This document shows positions 49,960 to 60,840 of a stretch of DNA of 64,000 nt, piece by piece (the stretch's first letter is position 1; each line of letters begins with the position of its first letter). Source of the DNA: Chrysophaeum taylorii. Taxonomy: Eukaryota > Sar > Pelagophyceae > Pelagomonadales > Pelagomonadaceae. The position numbers and the translations under genes are program-made. The notes under the pieces are model-generated. The model worked only from the letters and a program-made list of their open reading frames with translations. It was not told where the DNA came from and did not search any database. Location: assembly GCA_029834535.1 (NCBI GenBank), contig JAQMWT010000024.1:62001-126000 (forward strand), given 5' to 3'.

Positions 49960-52480
49960 TGTTGGTAATAATGCCTCTATTGAGGCGCGGACCTCTTTTA
50001 TGATGATTTGGATACCGCACTGCAACTAAAACGGCGTCACGACACTCTCATTGTGAGGATGGATGGATGGATGGGAACGCCAGCATTGGCGTTCGGGCTG
50101 ATTTGGATGACGGACACGCGCGTGGTCCACGTAGAGTACGGCACGTGAATGACGCTGGTCGTCGGATGTACACCGACCGTTGCAATTTGTGCCGTTTTTG
50201 GGATGTAGGCGTCATCATTTCCGACTCTGCTCACCGAGCGACAAAGTGCATTTTCCAAATGCGACTCGCGCGGCCTATAAACGCTCGACAACCCCGCCTA
50301 GACTACTCTCCGCTGGAAACTCCCGCTGGTGAGGCCGTTCTTTGTCGCGCCGTGCATAATAACTACCGCAAGTTAGAATCGATACCGTCGGACGCGGACG
50401 CAGGCTATGTGTACTCCAACTTGGAGACAGCGGCGCGCGCGACGGCTCACGCCAAGCTGAATTTTTAGCACCCGGCGCAACGAACTGGGATGCTGCAGCT
50501 AAGATGCTCTCAACCCTTCTTCGAGCGCGCAACTCGGCTTCTGCAGCGTTCGCGGCACCAGCCTCGCCCGCCGCGCGTCGCTTGCTCCTCACTCCTTCGC
50601 GAGTTGCTCGTCGTATCGTTTCCACTGCCGTAGTACACACAAAGGAACGCTGCTCGATGTGTGACGGTTTGAATGTCGGCTGTGAGTTGCTTGGTGGCAC
50701 GTCTCGATACTTTTGGAAGATTATCGGCGGTCTTAAGAATAGTTCGTCCACCGATAGAACGTCGCGTCAGACGCTCATCCAAAAAAAAGACACGTAGTGC
50801 AAGCTTTTCAACCCCTCAGAAGAATAATGCCAAAATTTTCCGTACACACTTTCGCGAAACTATATCACCACCACCAACCTAGTTTTGACGCAGAAAAAAT
50901 CATCGAGGACACATAGCACAGCGGCCAATCCGTGATGAACTTTGTGTCGTACCGTCAGACGACGAGATTATTAGTCGTGCTGTACGGCAGCTCAATCATT
51001 CAACTGCTGGAGCATCGAGCGTTCGCGCGGAGAATCATGTGGCGGACGCTGGTCGTCAGAACACGTTTAGGATCCTCAGAACTGTAGTACATGATTTCTG
51101 GCCGTTCGAGCAACAACCGGAAGCCCGGGATACCAGCCTCCTTGGTATTTTGCCGAAAAAAGGTGACCTTTCGCTGCCAGGTTCTAATCCCGGCGTGACG
51201 ACGGTCGAGGTCGCGCAAAAGATTGTCTCAAACATCATGCGCGCTCGTCTCGGAGTCATTGTCTCCAACATCATGCGCGCTTGTCGCGGAGTCATCTACG
51301 CTGAGCTCGAACACGAATCGCATTGCGGCTTTCGACCGGAACGGGCGACACAACCTTCATCAGCCTGAAGGTCATTGAAGAAGCGTCGTGAGCATGGCAT
51401 GGAAACGTAGCGCATTGATTTCGTCAAGGCTTTTGACAGGGTCTCGCGGGAACTACTATGGCAAAAGAGCCATTGGAGTTCGGCGTTCTTCCATAGCACC
51501 CCACCATATACAAATGCGGTTCTCCGTTTCCGACCGCTTCGATCGACTCAATCATCGGCGTTAGGCAGGGTGATGTCCTAGGTCCGGTTCTTTTCGTTCT
51601 GTACGTGGCGGCCTTGGCCATCTCGCGGCGACGACGCGAAGGTGGGGAGCCAGTATACGCTTTCAAGACGAAGCGAGACGATGCACTCGCTGGACGTCGT
51701 TGCAATGCAAAACGCGGCACTGAGGACGTCGCTCTCGAAGACAGTCAGGCGTAAGCAGACGATATGGCGCTTCCGTTCCCCCGACCGTCGCGCTGTGAAC
51801 GAGGAGATACCCCCGTGTCATCAAGCACTTTTCCTGATGGAGTATAGAAGTTCACGCGGGCGACCGCCAAGCAGGGAATGAGTCGAGGTATTGGTCGTTG
51901 CCAAATAGGGCATGATCCGGCAACCTATGACGGTGTCGACCTCTCCGAATTATTACCTAGGTGACGGTCGTCATATCCCTTTTTGTGGCGACGTTCATAT
52001 ACGTGATGCTGAGAACGTTGACTCTCGTCTGAAGAAGACGGCAGCGGCTCTTAGCGCGCTCCGTCATTATGTTTTCGCCTTGAAATGTGTCTCTGCTCGA
52101 GCCGAGCGAACTGTCCGCGTCGGTCTCATCCTTGCCATCCTCCTCCACGGTGCGGAATCGTGGGGCCTAACCGAGGTTGCGCCTACGATGCTTTCAGTGA
52201 AGTTTCACGCACAGTGCGCACGCACGATGTGCCGCGTTACACGTCGGCCCCAGACCTGGAAACATCATGTCAAGACTTTAAGCCTCCTTCTGCGCCTTGA
52301 GTTAGAGACTATTGATACCTAAATCTCTCGCCGACAGCTCGGCTGGGCAGGAAATGTTGCCCGCGTGCCCTGGAGCCGCCTCTTTCGGAAGATGCGATGC
52401 TCTCCTCCCCTCTCCTCTCCTCTCATCCTGGCGCGCCTCTGGACAAACGCCCCCGCGGATCGGGTCCCCACAGGTCACGT
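49960..52480 (+). pseudogene. Degenerate non-LTR retrotransposon (LINE) with APE endonuclease and reverse transcriptase
   Basis: Endonuclease traces: DLFYDDLDTALQLKRRHDTL (from about 50000), then in another frame GNASIGVRADLDDGHA and VNDAGRRMYTD. RT traces: LGILPKKGDLSLPG (51140), a GFRPERAT block (51330), IDFVKAFDRVSRELLW (51412), GVRQGDVLGPVLFVLYVAAL (51560), and ADDMAL at 51755 where the preceding Tyr codon of the YADD box is TAA (51752-51754). The thumb/connection region YLGDGRH...LLHGAESWGL with FHAQCARTMCRV runs to about 52320, followed by a RRQLGWAGNVAR block. Several frame changes plus the stop at the catalytic motif make it dead. Belongs to an APE-type LINE group; clade not determined. 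Confidence 0.88.
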
Positions 52481-52629
52481 CCGGCCAAGGTCTCTCTCAA
52501 CAAGGCACTCCGTAAATTCCACGTACCAACGAAGACCTGGTACTCCCTCGCTTAAGACAGCGACAACTGGCGACAGACGACCAACTCGTCCTCGCTCCTC
52601 CTTGCTACACCCCTCGTCTGATCGCCCAG

Positions 52630-55350
52630 TCACTCTGATCCCACGCGCCAGGGCGTTGGAATCAGCCTACGCTTTTTTCTGCGGCCATCCTTTGAATTCG
52701 CATCCGAGACGGCCTCAATCTCGCCTGGCATCCAATATGCCCGAGGCTTTCCCTCGAGCTCCCTGGCCAACGAGAGAGTCAACAATCGAAGAAGGCAGCT
52801 GGTCTCGTTTCGCCACTCGCTTGCGCTTTGCTCGCTTTGTGGCCAGAGCAGTCCCGGCTTTTCCTTGAGCTCAGCGTCGCTCAAAAGGCGCCGAGCGTCC
52901 AGGGCCCTGCGCTCCTGTGTTTCCGTACCAAGGAACGGCGGCGGCCGTCGCTGCGGAACAACAGGCTCATCCGTCAATGCCCGCCTCTCCATCTTGATCT
53001 TGCCGTAGATCTGCTTGAGATGCTCGGCTAAAGAGGTAATATTTGTTTCTGAACCAGACTGGCCGACCAGTGCGTCCTTCGTCGAAGTGAAGGACTTGGG
53101 CTTGAGGTCACCCACGCCCGTGCCGTGGGTGTAGCGAGCAATGTTGCTGACGAGCATCTTGCATCGACCACTGTTGCTACTACGGAGCTTGGCGAGTTCG
53201 GCGTCGACCTTTCTTTCCAACTCTGCGAGCGTGATTTGTCCCTCCAGCTCCTGGTTGCTGACAAGGGGCACTACCTTCTCGATGGCATCCCTGGCCCTCG
53301 TCAAATCGATTACGCGTCGATCGAACGCCGCCGCGATCGTTTCGGCATTTCGCGCACGGTGCCGATCGATTGCTGCTTGGCGAAAACCGGCGGCTTTCGC
53401 CTTGTAGTCCCGCCGCCCCATTTGCGCTGCTTCAATCACGGCCGTCACAGTTTCTTGTCGTCGTGCTGGTCGAGACGAGCGGGGCGGATATCCTTCCACC
53501 AATACCACCTCTTCGTCGGTGCCTTCGGCAGCGGCGGTGGCTCGGCGCTGACGCTTGAAGGCATGCGCATCGACCCGCTCTCTGACGCTTGCCAAGACCG
53601 CCGCTGCGTTGTCGGTCGTCCCGACAGCACCTTCAAGACTGCGAACGTCACAAATCGCTGAGAATTCCGTCCGCCGAGCCATGAAGCTTTGCGTACACGC
53701 CACGGACCTGATCGAGGGTGCTCAGGATGCCTTTGAAGCGGGCTGCAATAGCCCGGGATTCGCCGTGTGCGGTCTGGCCGGCGAGCTCGGTGGTGCCCAT
53801 GGTCCAGTCTCGAACTCCAAGGTCGCCGTGGATTCGGAGTTGCGTGCCGATGAGCTCCTTCCCGTCGAGCAGCGACGCGTCCGATTGGAACGCGCGCACC
53901 TCGCCCTCGCTGAGGTCGAGGGCCAACAGGAGCTCGTGGGGACGTCCCATCTCGATTCGCAGGTTGCGCACGAACGCAAGGCCGGGAGCTCCATCTCGTC
54001 GGCCCGCTCTTTCCCGATGACCGCGATCGAGGCGATGACTTCAGAGACCTCTGACGGCGCGACGCACGACGCCAACAGACGCATACAGAGGTGTCGCACC
54101 CACGGAGGCCAGGCCTGGCCCTTGCCAGCACCGACGCCTGCAGACCGGCATGGAACTCGAATGGTGGCGTCTCGCGTCTCGAGCTCGACTACGCGCGCCC
54201 GTAGTCGATCGATCTCCTCATCCCGCGCTCCAAGCTCGGCCTCGGACTTGTTTAGCTCCAGGGCCACCTGCTGCTTCGCATCCCTGTTGACGTCGGCGTA
54301 GCTGCGCTGGAGCTGGCGCATCTTCGCCGGGTCGCACTTTTAGCCAGCTGCGCCTTGGTCCGATCCGTCTCTGCTGCCGCCGCCTCGGTCGCTGCTCGCT
54401 TCACTTCGGCGTTGGCGTCGGCCGCCGCCTGTTTCTCTTCAGCCGCCGCCTGCAGAGCGCGCTTCCGCTTCGCCACCGCATCCTCCTCGCTCCGCTGATG
54501 CTGGATCTTGAGTTGTTGCTCTCGAAGGGCCGTCTCCCGGGCCTCGTCATCAGCTCGGGTGGCGACAGCTGCCGTAGCCTCCATGGCCTCGGCCTTCTCG
54601 ACCTCGGTTTCGAAGGCCTCTTCGCTTGCCACCATGACGGCACGCTCGGCCGCGGCTGCACGGTGTTGCTGGGACGCCCTTGCTGCCTCGAGCTGCAGGG
54701 CCTTGAGCCATGCCGCCACCAACTGCCTGCGGAGCTCAGGCGACTGCGACAGCGATTGTGCTGGCTGCAGCGCAGGCGCCCGCCGGTGCGAAGCGGTCGA
54801 CGATCGAGCGCGACAGCCGACGGCGTTCTCCCTTGTCCGACGCTGCGCGGACGCCGCTCAAGCCCACCTTGATGGTCCTGTTGGAGGCGCACTTGACCGT
54901 CAGAGTGACCGAGCTCGTTGCCGCGTCGTAGTGGAGCTTCTGGATAGTAACCGCCTCAGCGTAGACTCTGACGCCCGCCGAAAGGCTGCCAATCGCCTCG
55001 ACTCGAGGGAGGTCTGATGTCCGTCTTCAAGCACATCTCTTCGAGCACATCGTCAACGCCGCCGAGATGCGTTTCTTGATCTCGAGCACGGGCCGTAGGG
55101 TCGGCGTGCCTTGGGGCAAAGTCGTTGCGGCAGCGCTTACTGCAGACGAAGAATTGAAGGGGCAGCTCGCCCTCGATGCCGAGCACTCGTTCCAGGTCAT
55201 AGCCTTGCCCGTATCCTCCAGTAGCACAGCGACGCAGCAGCAACGCTCACCTTCGCGGAGGTTGGACCGGCGTACGCGCCGCTCGGCCGGTTTCCTTGAC
55301 CGATTCTGCAAGCCCACTTTCTCGGGGGGCTCCGTGACCGTATCAGGCAA
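52630..55350 (-). pseudogene. Coiled-coil protein gene of unknown family, broken into several frames
   Basis: The minus strand reads as one coherent protein through at least four frame changes: an N-terminal globular part (EGELPLQFFVCSKRC near 55150; AVTIQKLHYDAATSSVTLTV near 54930), an Ala/Glu/Lys-rich coiled coil (54722-54340), LNKSEAELGARDEEIDRLRA (54250), VRNLRIEMGRPHELLLALDL (53960), and a 357-codon uninterrupted C-terminal part (53703-52630) with more heptad-like helix and a basic end (GRRKKRRL). It overlaps nothing on the plus strand except the LINE tail. I do not recognise the family; it may be host gene or element cargo. Confidence 0.5.
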
Positions 55351-55429
55351 GATCTAAACAGCCGCCGGGGCCGCAGCCATTGTCCTAGACCGCTTTGAAC
55401 CGCCAAAGGCGCGTCCCAACGGCTTTTAT

Positions 55430-57460
55430 TATCAGGCTGAAATTGTGGCGTCTGAAAACTTCACAAGTTTTGTCACTTTCAATAGAAGTTTGATCAGTTA
55501 AGTTTGGTCACTCCGAAGCTGCATTAAGTTTGATCAATCAACCCTTAAAAAAGTTGGATTAATAACCTTGTAAGTTTGGTCAACAAGTTTGATCACTACT
55601 CCTCAAACTTCCACGGTATTGACCAAACTTTCGCTTTTAAAAATCAAACTTACGGAGGCTTTTTAAGGGAACGCGTGAGCGCTTTCGGTGCGAAAATGCT
55701 TTAAAAACGAGAGCTAGGTGGTGCAGCTACGCAGAACCTACCGTGGCGTTACACGCGCGGCATGGGCACCCCCCCATGACCGCCTTAGAAGGAGATCCAT
55801 CCTAAGACAGCGCGGCGATACGCGTAAGGACAGCGGGCAGCGACGCGCGGCCTCGAGAGCAGATTCCCACGGCTTGGCGTACTTAAGCTGGGCCCATTCT
55901 CGTACCTTCCATCGTTCGTAGAAGCCACCCAAACCGCGACTCACCACGGTGTGTTGCCGTGGTCGTACGTCATTCTTCAGCAACAAGCGGACATCGAACA
56001 CCACCAGACTTACATGGCCTGCGTGAGACGGATCACCCCATTCTGCATCCCAAAATCCGAGAGGGAGCGCGTCTTTGGTAATCGACTCGGGGTCGAGAAC
56101 GCGAAACTCGACGACCTCGAGAAACTGCGCGAGGAACGCCCCTGGCGCACCCAAATATTGTAGTCCACACTTGTGCGGGACCGTACAGGACCACGTTCAG
56201 GAGTTCCTCACCGTCGCGTCGTACCCGATCCGGAGTTAGCTGTCCAGCTTGGACATGGGACGGCAACGCGAACACGTGCCGTTACGCCTGCATAAACAAC
56301 TCGCACGACCGTAAGTGAACACCTCCTTATCCTCCTCCTCCTCCTCGAGCATCTCGACAACCCCGCCCCGCCGCACGATCTCCCCGGGAGCTGCTGCTGC
56401 ACCGTCGAGCACTGTACGAGAAAGTCGGCAAATACAAGCTGCGGCGCGAAGGGATGTCAAGACGTCGACAGCCTCGCTCCGGGAAGATCAAATTGAATTC
56501 GGTTTGATCACAAAAAGATACAAGTTTTTTTGTCACAAATACGTAAGTTTGATTACTGGGATTTAAGTTTGATCACAAGGTCGCAAGTTTGGTCTCAAAT
56601 TTTGATCAACTATATTCCAAGTTTGGTCACACAGCCTCCAAAATTGACCATACGCATCAACATGCGAATAATTGCAGAACAACATGGCCTGCGTAAGCCA
56701 GCGCTGATACCACGCTGTTTCGTCGCCCAAGATTATTCGAATGCGCCTTATTAGTTCGCTCTCTACAGTCGAGTTGTCAACTCCCTGACAACCAACAGCA
56801 TGCTGACTTTGAGCGCGAGCTTAAGGTCTTCGCAACCTCGACCCGTCGCACGGCCACTGCAACGGTACCCGATACATGATCGCTCGTGTCGTGTCACCGA
56901 GGCTCCTCCAACCAAATTTGTATCCCTTAAGCCCCGCCTACGCCAAACGATCAACAAGAGCCAGGGGCAGACGCCCCGCAAAGTTGGCGTCCTCTTGCCC
57001 AAGCCCCGTCTTCTGCCACGTCCAGCTCTAAGTGGCTCTCCGTCGAGTCGGCAAGCCCGAGGATATCCTCTTCTGGGTCGACGACTCCACCCTACCCCAC
57101 ACGTGCTGCGCAATACCGATAAGCCCCCTCCCGGCGTCTACACGCGCACTGTAGGTGAGCTTACTGGGACCAGGTGAACTTACTGGGGTTAGAGATTGGG
57201 ACTAGGTGAACTTAGTGACCAGGCGAACTTACTGGGACCAAGTGTGAACTTACTGGGGTTTTTAGAGTAACGTGTGCGGATCAAAGCAGCTCAGATTGGC
57301 GGGGGTGAGAGCGACGAGCTCAAAGGAGAGTGGGGTGAGTGGGTGTGAGCACGAGTGGGTTTACGCCGGGTTAGAGATTGGGACTAACTGACCAGGTGAA
57401 CTTACTGGGACCGGGTGAACTTGCTAGGGTTAGAGATTGGGACTAGGTGAACTTACTGGC
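55430..57460. mobile_element. Second copy of the Helitron-bearing dispersed repeat, rearranged
   Basis: 55440-56510 matches 31430-32630 almost base for base in long stretches (for example the CTAAGACAGCGCGGCGATAC block). Then come AAGTTTGATCA-rich sequence, a piece matching 35290-35400 (CCACGCTGTTTCGTCGCCCA), and 56755-57460 matching 34505-35210. Relative to the first copy the 35.3-kb piece lies before, not after, the helicase piece. About 2 kb of the first copy (32.7-34.5 kb) is absent. Confidence 0.8.
56826..57120 (+). pseudogene. Helitron Pif1-type helicase C-terminal fragment, second copy
   Basis: Same order as in the first copy: RNLDPSHGHCNGTRY, then QTINKSQGQTPRKVGVLLPK, then LPRPALSGSP in place of the QLYVALSR block because of a frame change. 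Frame changes and stops show it is inactive. It is followed by the same GGTGAACTTACTGG repeats up to about 57450. Confidence 0.85.
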
Positions 57461-58260
57461 CTGCACTTGCACTTTTGTTTGCTCTCTAACTAAAAAAGAG
57501 TACACAATCCCTAACTTCAACGGACTTGTCACACATGGATTATGTTCTTTGATGCGCTGGTTCAGGTCCTTGTCCTATCGTCTCTCCAAAGCGCGTCACG
57601 CCGTGTTTCGTTACTTTTTCTCTCTATTCCGCTGTCTCTTCGCGCGTTGTCTTGTTGGCTGGTCGTTTCCCCCGTTGTCGATCTCCCCGTGTTTTTGTCT
57701 CCTCGCCGCCGCGTCGTCTTGCTTGTTCTAACTTATCCCGTCACAGTAACGCGCGCGGGATCTTCAATTGGTTTGTCTCTTCAGGCTCCGCGTGTTTCTG
57801 TCTTTCTTTCTTTCCTTTTTACCACCCAAACAAAACGCCACATCTTTGGCGGCGCCCCTGCTGCACTCGGGTCTTTCTTCCACCAGTGAGTCGGGTGTGA
57901 GATGGTTCCGGGCAGGTATCGTACCTCCTCTCGATGATCCCCGAGGGGAGAAAATGGGAGCTCGCTCGCACCCTCCTTGGACCTTGGGGGGAGGGCTGCT
58001 GTTCAGTTCAGAAACAGACCGCGTTGAGTGAGAGAAGAAGGGGGGTTTCGGGTTGAAGTACGGAGAGGCGTGTGCACCCAGCAGGCAGGCACGCGCGTTA
58101 TAGTCGCGCGTGCCTTTTATACATAATTTAAAGATGTATGTGGACTACTAAAGGCGTGGCGTTTTTGTGTTGCCGCGTTCGGGCCTCAAAAACTCAAACC
58201 GCACGTGGTATAGGTATATTTAGGGGCTAGGTCGTTGTTGTTGAAGCAGAAGGTGAAGAA
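57461..58260. other. Pyrimidine-rich intergenic region upstream of the cupredoxin gene
   Basis: 57480-57850 is rich in TCT/CTT/GTC and open in several frames, but the readings are Leu/Ser-rich without family features. The proximal 150 bases before 58261 would contain the promoter of the cupredoxin gene. Confidence 0.45.
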
Positions 58261-59454
58261 ATGTGGTGGATCCTCGTGTTGGGCGGCGGAGCCGACGCTC
58301 AAGTGTGCCGGGCTATAAACAACACGTTCACGGCGAAAATCAACCCGTTCGCGTCGTCGACTGGGTACTACACGTTTGACGAATGCGGGAACGAGACTCA
58401 GCCAACTATTGGGATGGAATTGGGCGTGGAATACACATTCAAGCAGACGGATGCGAGCAATTGGTACCACCCGTTGGGGTTCGCGTATTTTGCGGACGGC
58501 GCGCACGAAGATGTGGATGAGCTGGAGCCGGGGATCAGCCTGACCAACAGCAGTTGCGCTGATAATTTGACGTGCCAGTCGCCGATTTACTATTTGAACG
58601 GCGAATTCCTCGGCGCGGGCGGCGAAGACTTTGGGCTCGATGCGTACGAACCCGACTTTTTCCTGCCGCGCGGAGACTGGATCGAGAAGGGCGAGTACGA
58701 AGTCAAGCTCACGTTGGACGAAACGAACGACGTTTTCTATTTCTGCCATATCCATAACGAGATGTCGGGGAGGATCAAAGTCCTCGTGGATGATGTCATC
58801 GTCTCGGAGGAGGACAGGCCCGCGTTGGGATACGAGTACGAGGTACCCTCGGACTTCGACGCCGGGTGCGGGACCTACGGGACTGGAGACTACCAGGAGT
58901 CTGGCGGCTTGTGCTCGGACACGTTCTTATGTCTTGATGGAAACGAGAGCGATGTCATGGTCGAATTTTCCGAGTGCTTGTACGCTACGGACTGCGCGAT
59001 GGACTACTTGATGCGCACCGAAATCCACGATACTAACCCCGTTGTTGCTTTTATTCACCAAATGATACCGCACCACGACAACGCGATCAACATGGCCAAG
59101 ATATTGTTGAAAATCCAGGGCGACTGGCTCGACGCCGATAACGAGAACGATGCGGAGATGATCGACGTCTTGTGGGACATCATCAACACGCAGAATCACC
59201 AGATCGATATCATGCAGAACTGGCTCGAGGCCTTCGGCTATGATTCCGAGGACTCTGCCGTATGCTCCCTCTGTACCAACTCGGCCTCCTGGTACAAGAC
59301 GGGCGACCCCTCGAAAGACTGCGATTGGGTCTCCGAGTGGGAGCCGCGCTGCGATACCAAGGGCGAAGGCGCGATCCTCGCCTCCGCGGCATGCCCTCTG
59401 GCCTGCGGCGAGTGCGCGGTCAACACCGCCGTCACGGTCGCTGCTTCCGGGTAG
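58261..59454 (+). CDS. Secreted cupredoxin-DUF305 fusion protein, predicted copper-binding
   Basis: 397 aa, intact. A short signal peptide (MWWILVLGGGADA) precedes a cupredoxin-like domain (about 15-180) with a plausible type 1 copper site: His70 in NWYHPLGF and Cys162, His165, Met168 in FYFCHIHNEMSG. A Cys-rich spacer (CGTYG, CSDTFLCLDG) leads to a DUF305 domain (about 245-335) with FIHQMIPHHDNAINMAKIL and IINTQNHQIDIMQNWL; DUF305 is a four-helix, ferritin-like fold whose His/Met residues often associate with copper. The C-terminus holds a Cys-rich module (CSLCTN, CDWVSEWEPRC, CPLACGEC) resembling ShK-like repeats. Possible role in extracellular or luminal copper handling (inferred). Confidence 0.85.
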   Translation: MWWILVLGGGADAQVCRAINNTFTAKINPFASSTGYYTFDECGNETQPTIGMELGVEYTFKQTDASNWYHPLGFAYFADGAHEDVDELEPGISLTNSSCADNLTCQSPIYYLNGEFLGAGGEDFGLDAYEPDFFLPRGDWIEKGEYEVKLTLDETNDVFYFCHIHNEMSGRIKVLVDDVIVSEEDRPALGYEYEVPSDFDAGCGTYGTGDYQESGGLCSDTFLCLDGNESDVMVEFSECLYATDCAMDYLMRTEIHDTNPVVAFIHQMIPHHDNAINMAKILLKIQGDWLDADNENDAEMIDVLWDIINTQNHQIDIMQNWLEAFGYDSEDSAVCSLCTNSASWYKTGDPSKDCDWVSEWEPRCDTKGEGAILASAACPLACGECAVNTAVTVAASG

Positions 59455-59467
59455 TGCGAATTTTTTT

Positions 59468-59470
<3 letters not shown>

Positions 59471-59500
<30 letters not shown>

Positions 59501-59506
59501 CTTCTC
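59471..59506. repeat. (TTC)n microsatellite
   Basis: Perfect CTT/TTC run in the 3' flank of the cupredoxin gene, between two convergent genes. Confidence 0.95.
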
Positions 59507-59574
59507 CTTAAAAAGGGCCATGCATCGTCCATCATATAGCACTTATTATTTATTATAAGAAGAAGATAGCACTT

Positions 59575-60705
59575 CTATTCATCGTCGTCGTCGTCGAGGT
59601 CCTGGATGTCGTCGAGATCCTGGATTTCGAGGTCATCTTCATCATCCTCGAAAACGACGACGTCCTCATCGGAGGCCTCCTCGGCCACAAAGGCCGAAGA
59701 GGCCGTTTCGCGGGCCATCTGGTCCCGACGGCGCTGCTCCCTTTCGCGCTGGAGTTTCTCGGCCTCCTCGGGAGAGAGGGGTTTTGGTTCGTCGTCTTGT
59801 TTGGGCGGGGGCTTGGGCTTGGGTTGGCGCTTTCGTTTTCTCTTGACAAGTTTCGGGCGATGATCGCCGTCTTCGTCTTCGAGGACGACGGTCGCGTCTC
59901 CGCGGTTAACGTCGTCCAGAAAGGCCGCGAGAGACCCCCACTTTGGGCTGATGGCGCGCGTTCCGTTGTTCTTAAAGTAGATGGCGCGATGCGTGCCGGG
60001 CTCGAAGCGCCGAAGCCGCAGCCTGTCACCGAGCTCGAAACCCTCGAAACTCAAACGCCACTCGGCAGCGTCCAACGAGGCAAAGGTGGTCCCTACGTGG
60101 GCCCCGGCGAGCGCATCGAAGGATTTTGCAGCGGCAGCCTCGAGCTCGGCGCCACCGCGCAAAATCAAGAGACACTTTGGTTTGGTTAAACACCGTTCTT
60201 CGAACGTCTCTTGATTCCTCACGTCGAACGGTCGACGCACGGCCGCCAGCCGCAGCTCGCGAATCAGATCGTACTCGGAACGACAGCTCGGGAGCTGTGT
60301 GGTTTGGACCCCGTTGGCCACGAAAATCACTGGTTTCGTGTCTTTGAGCTTCCATCGTTGGATCGTGGTCCTTCCCGACGGCAGCTTCGCTTTGCAGTCG
60401 ACGGCCCCAAACTGCATCTCGAACGTCCGGCTCGCGACGGCCTCGAAGTGGGGAGGGACTTCGTCGCACGCAACGGCCCACACCTCCCCCGAAAAGAAAA
60501 CACGTCTTAGCATCGATTCGTTTTCGGGGTCTATCCGAATCACCGACGACGACTTTCCCCCACCAAACACCAACGCCCCCACCGCCGCCAACACCACGCC
60601 GCCGGCCCCGAGACCGTACTTCTTCCACTTCCCATCGCTTTTCGTCGTCGTCGCACTAGTCGCAGCGACCGACGCGACGCTCTTCCCCTTCTTGCTCCGC
60701 GCCAT
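59575..60705 (-). CDS. Membrane-anchored thioredoxin-fold-like protein with acidic tail
   Basis: 376 aa from the ATG at 60705 (MARSKKGKS); further upstream in-frame codons are low-complexity and lack an ATG in good context. A single TM segment (YGLGAGGVVLAAVGALVFGG) at about residues 29-50 precedes a region reading like a degenerate thioredoxin fold (SGEVWAVACDEVPPHFEAVA, FGAVDCKA, KPVIFVANG) without a CxxC site, and a second similar half (CLLILRGG, GTTFASLDAAEWRL). A Lys/Pro-rich linker and a very acidic C-terminus with DLEIQDLDDIQDLDDDDDE follow, with EEAEKLQREREQRRRDQMAR coiled coil. This resembles ER DnaJ/thioredoxin-like membrane proteins of algae; function unknown. Confidence 0.68.
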   Translation of the reverse strand: MARSKKGKSVASVAATSATTTKSDGKWKKYGLGAGGVVLAAVGALVFGGGKSSSVIRIDPENESMLRRVFFSGEVWAVACDEVPPHFEAVASRTFEMQFGAVDCKAKLPSGRTTIQRWKLKDTKPVIFVANGVQTTQLPSCRSEYDLIRELRLAAVRRPFDVRNQETFEERCLTKPKCLLILRGGAELEAAAAKSFDALAGAHVGTTFASLDAAEWRLSFEGFELGDRLRLRRFEPGTHRAIYFKNNGTRAISPKWGSLAAFLDDVNRGDATVVLEDEDGDHRPKLVKRKRKRQPKPKPPPKQDDEPKPLSPEEAEKLQREREQRRRDQMARETASSAFVAEEASDEDVVVFEDDEDDLEIQDLDDIQDLDDDDDE

Positions 60706-60840
60706 CAAGAAGAAGAAGAAGAAGAAGAATCGCTCGCCAAACTTTACCCCCCCCCAAACAACAACAACAACAACAACAACACTCACTAGTGATCGTGTTG
60801 AATGAATCTCAGACCCTAATAAACCCTAGCTCGTAGCATC

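Noticed and set aside
57542-57889. Leu/Ser-rich ORF resembling a membrane protein
   Set aside because: Pyrimidine-rich DNA gives Leu/Ser/Phe in any frame; no start context or conservation signal.
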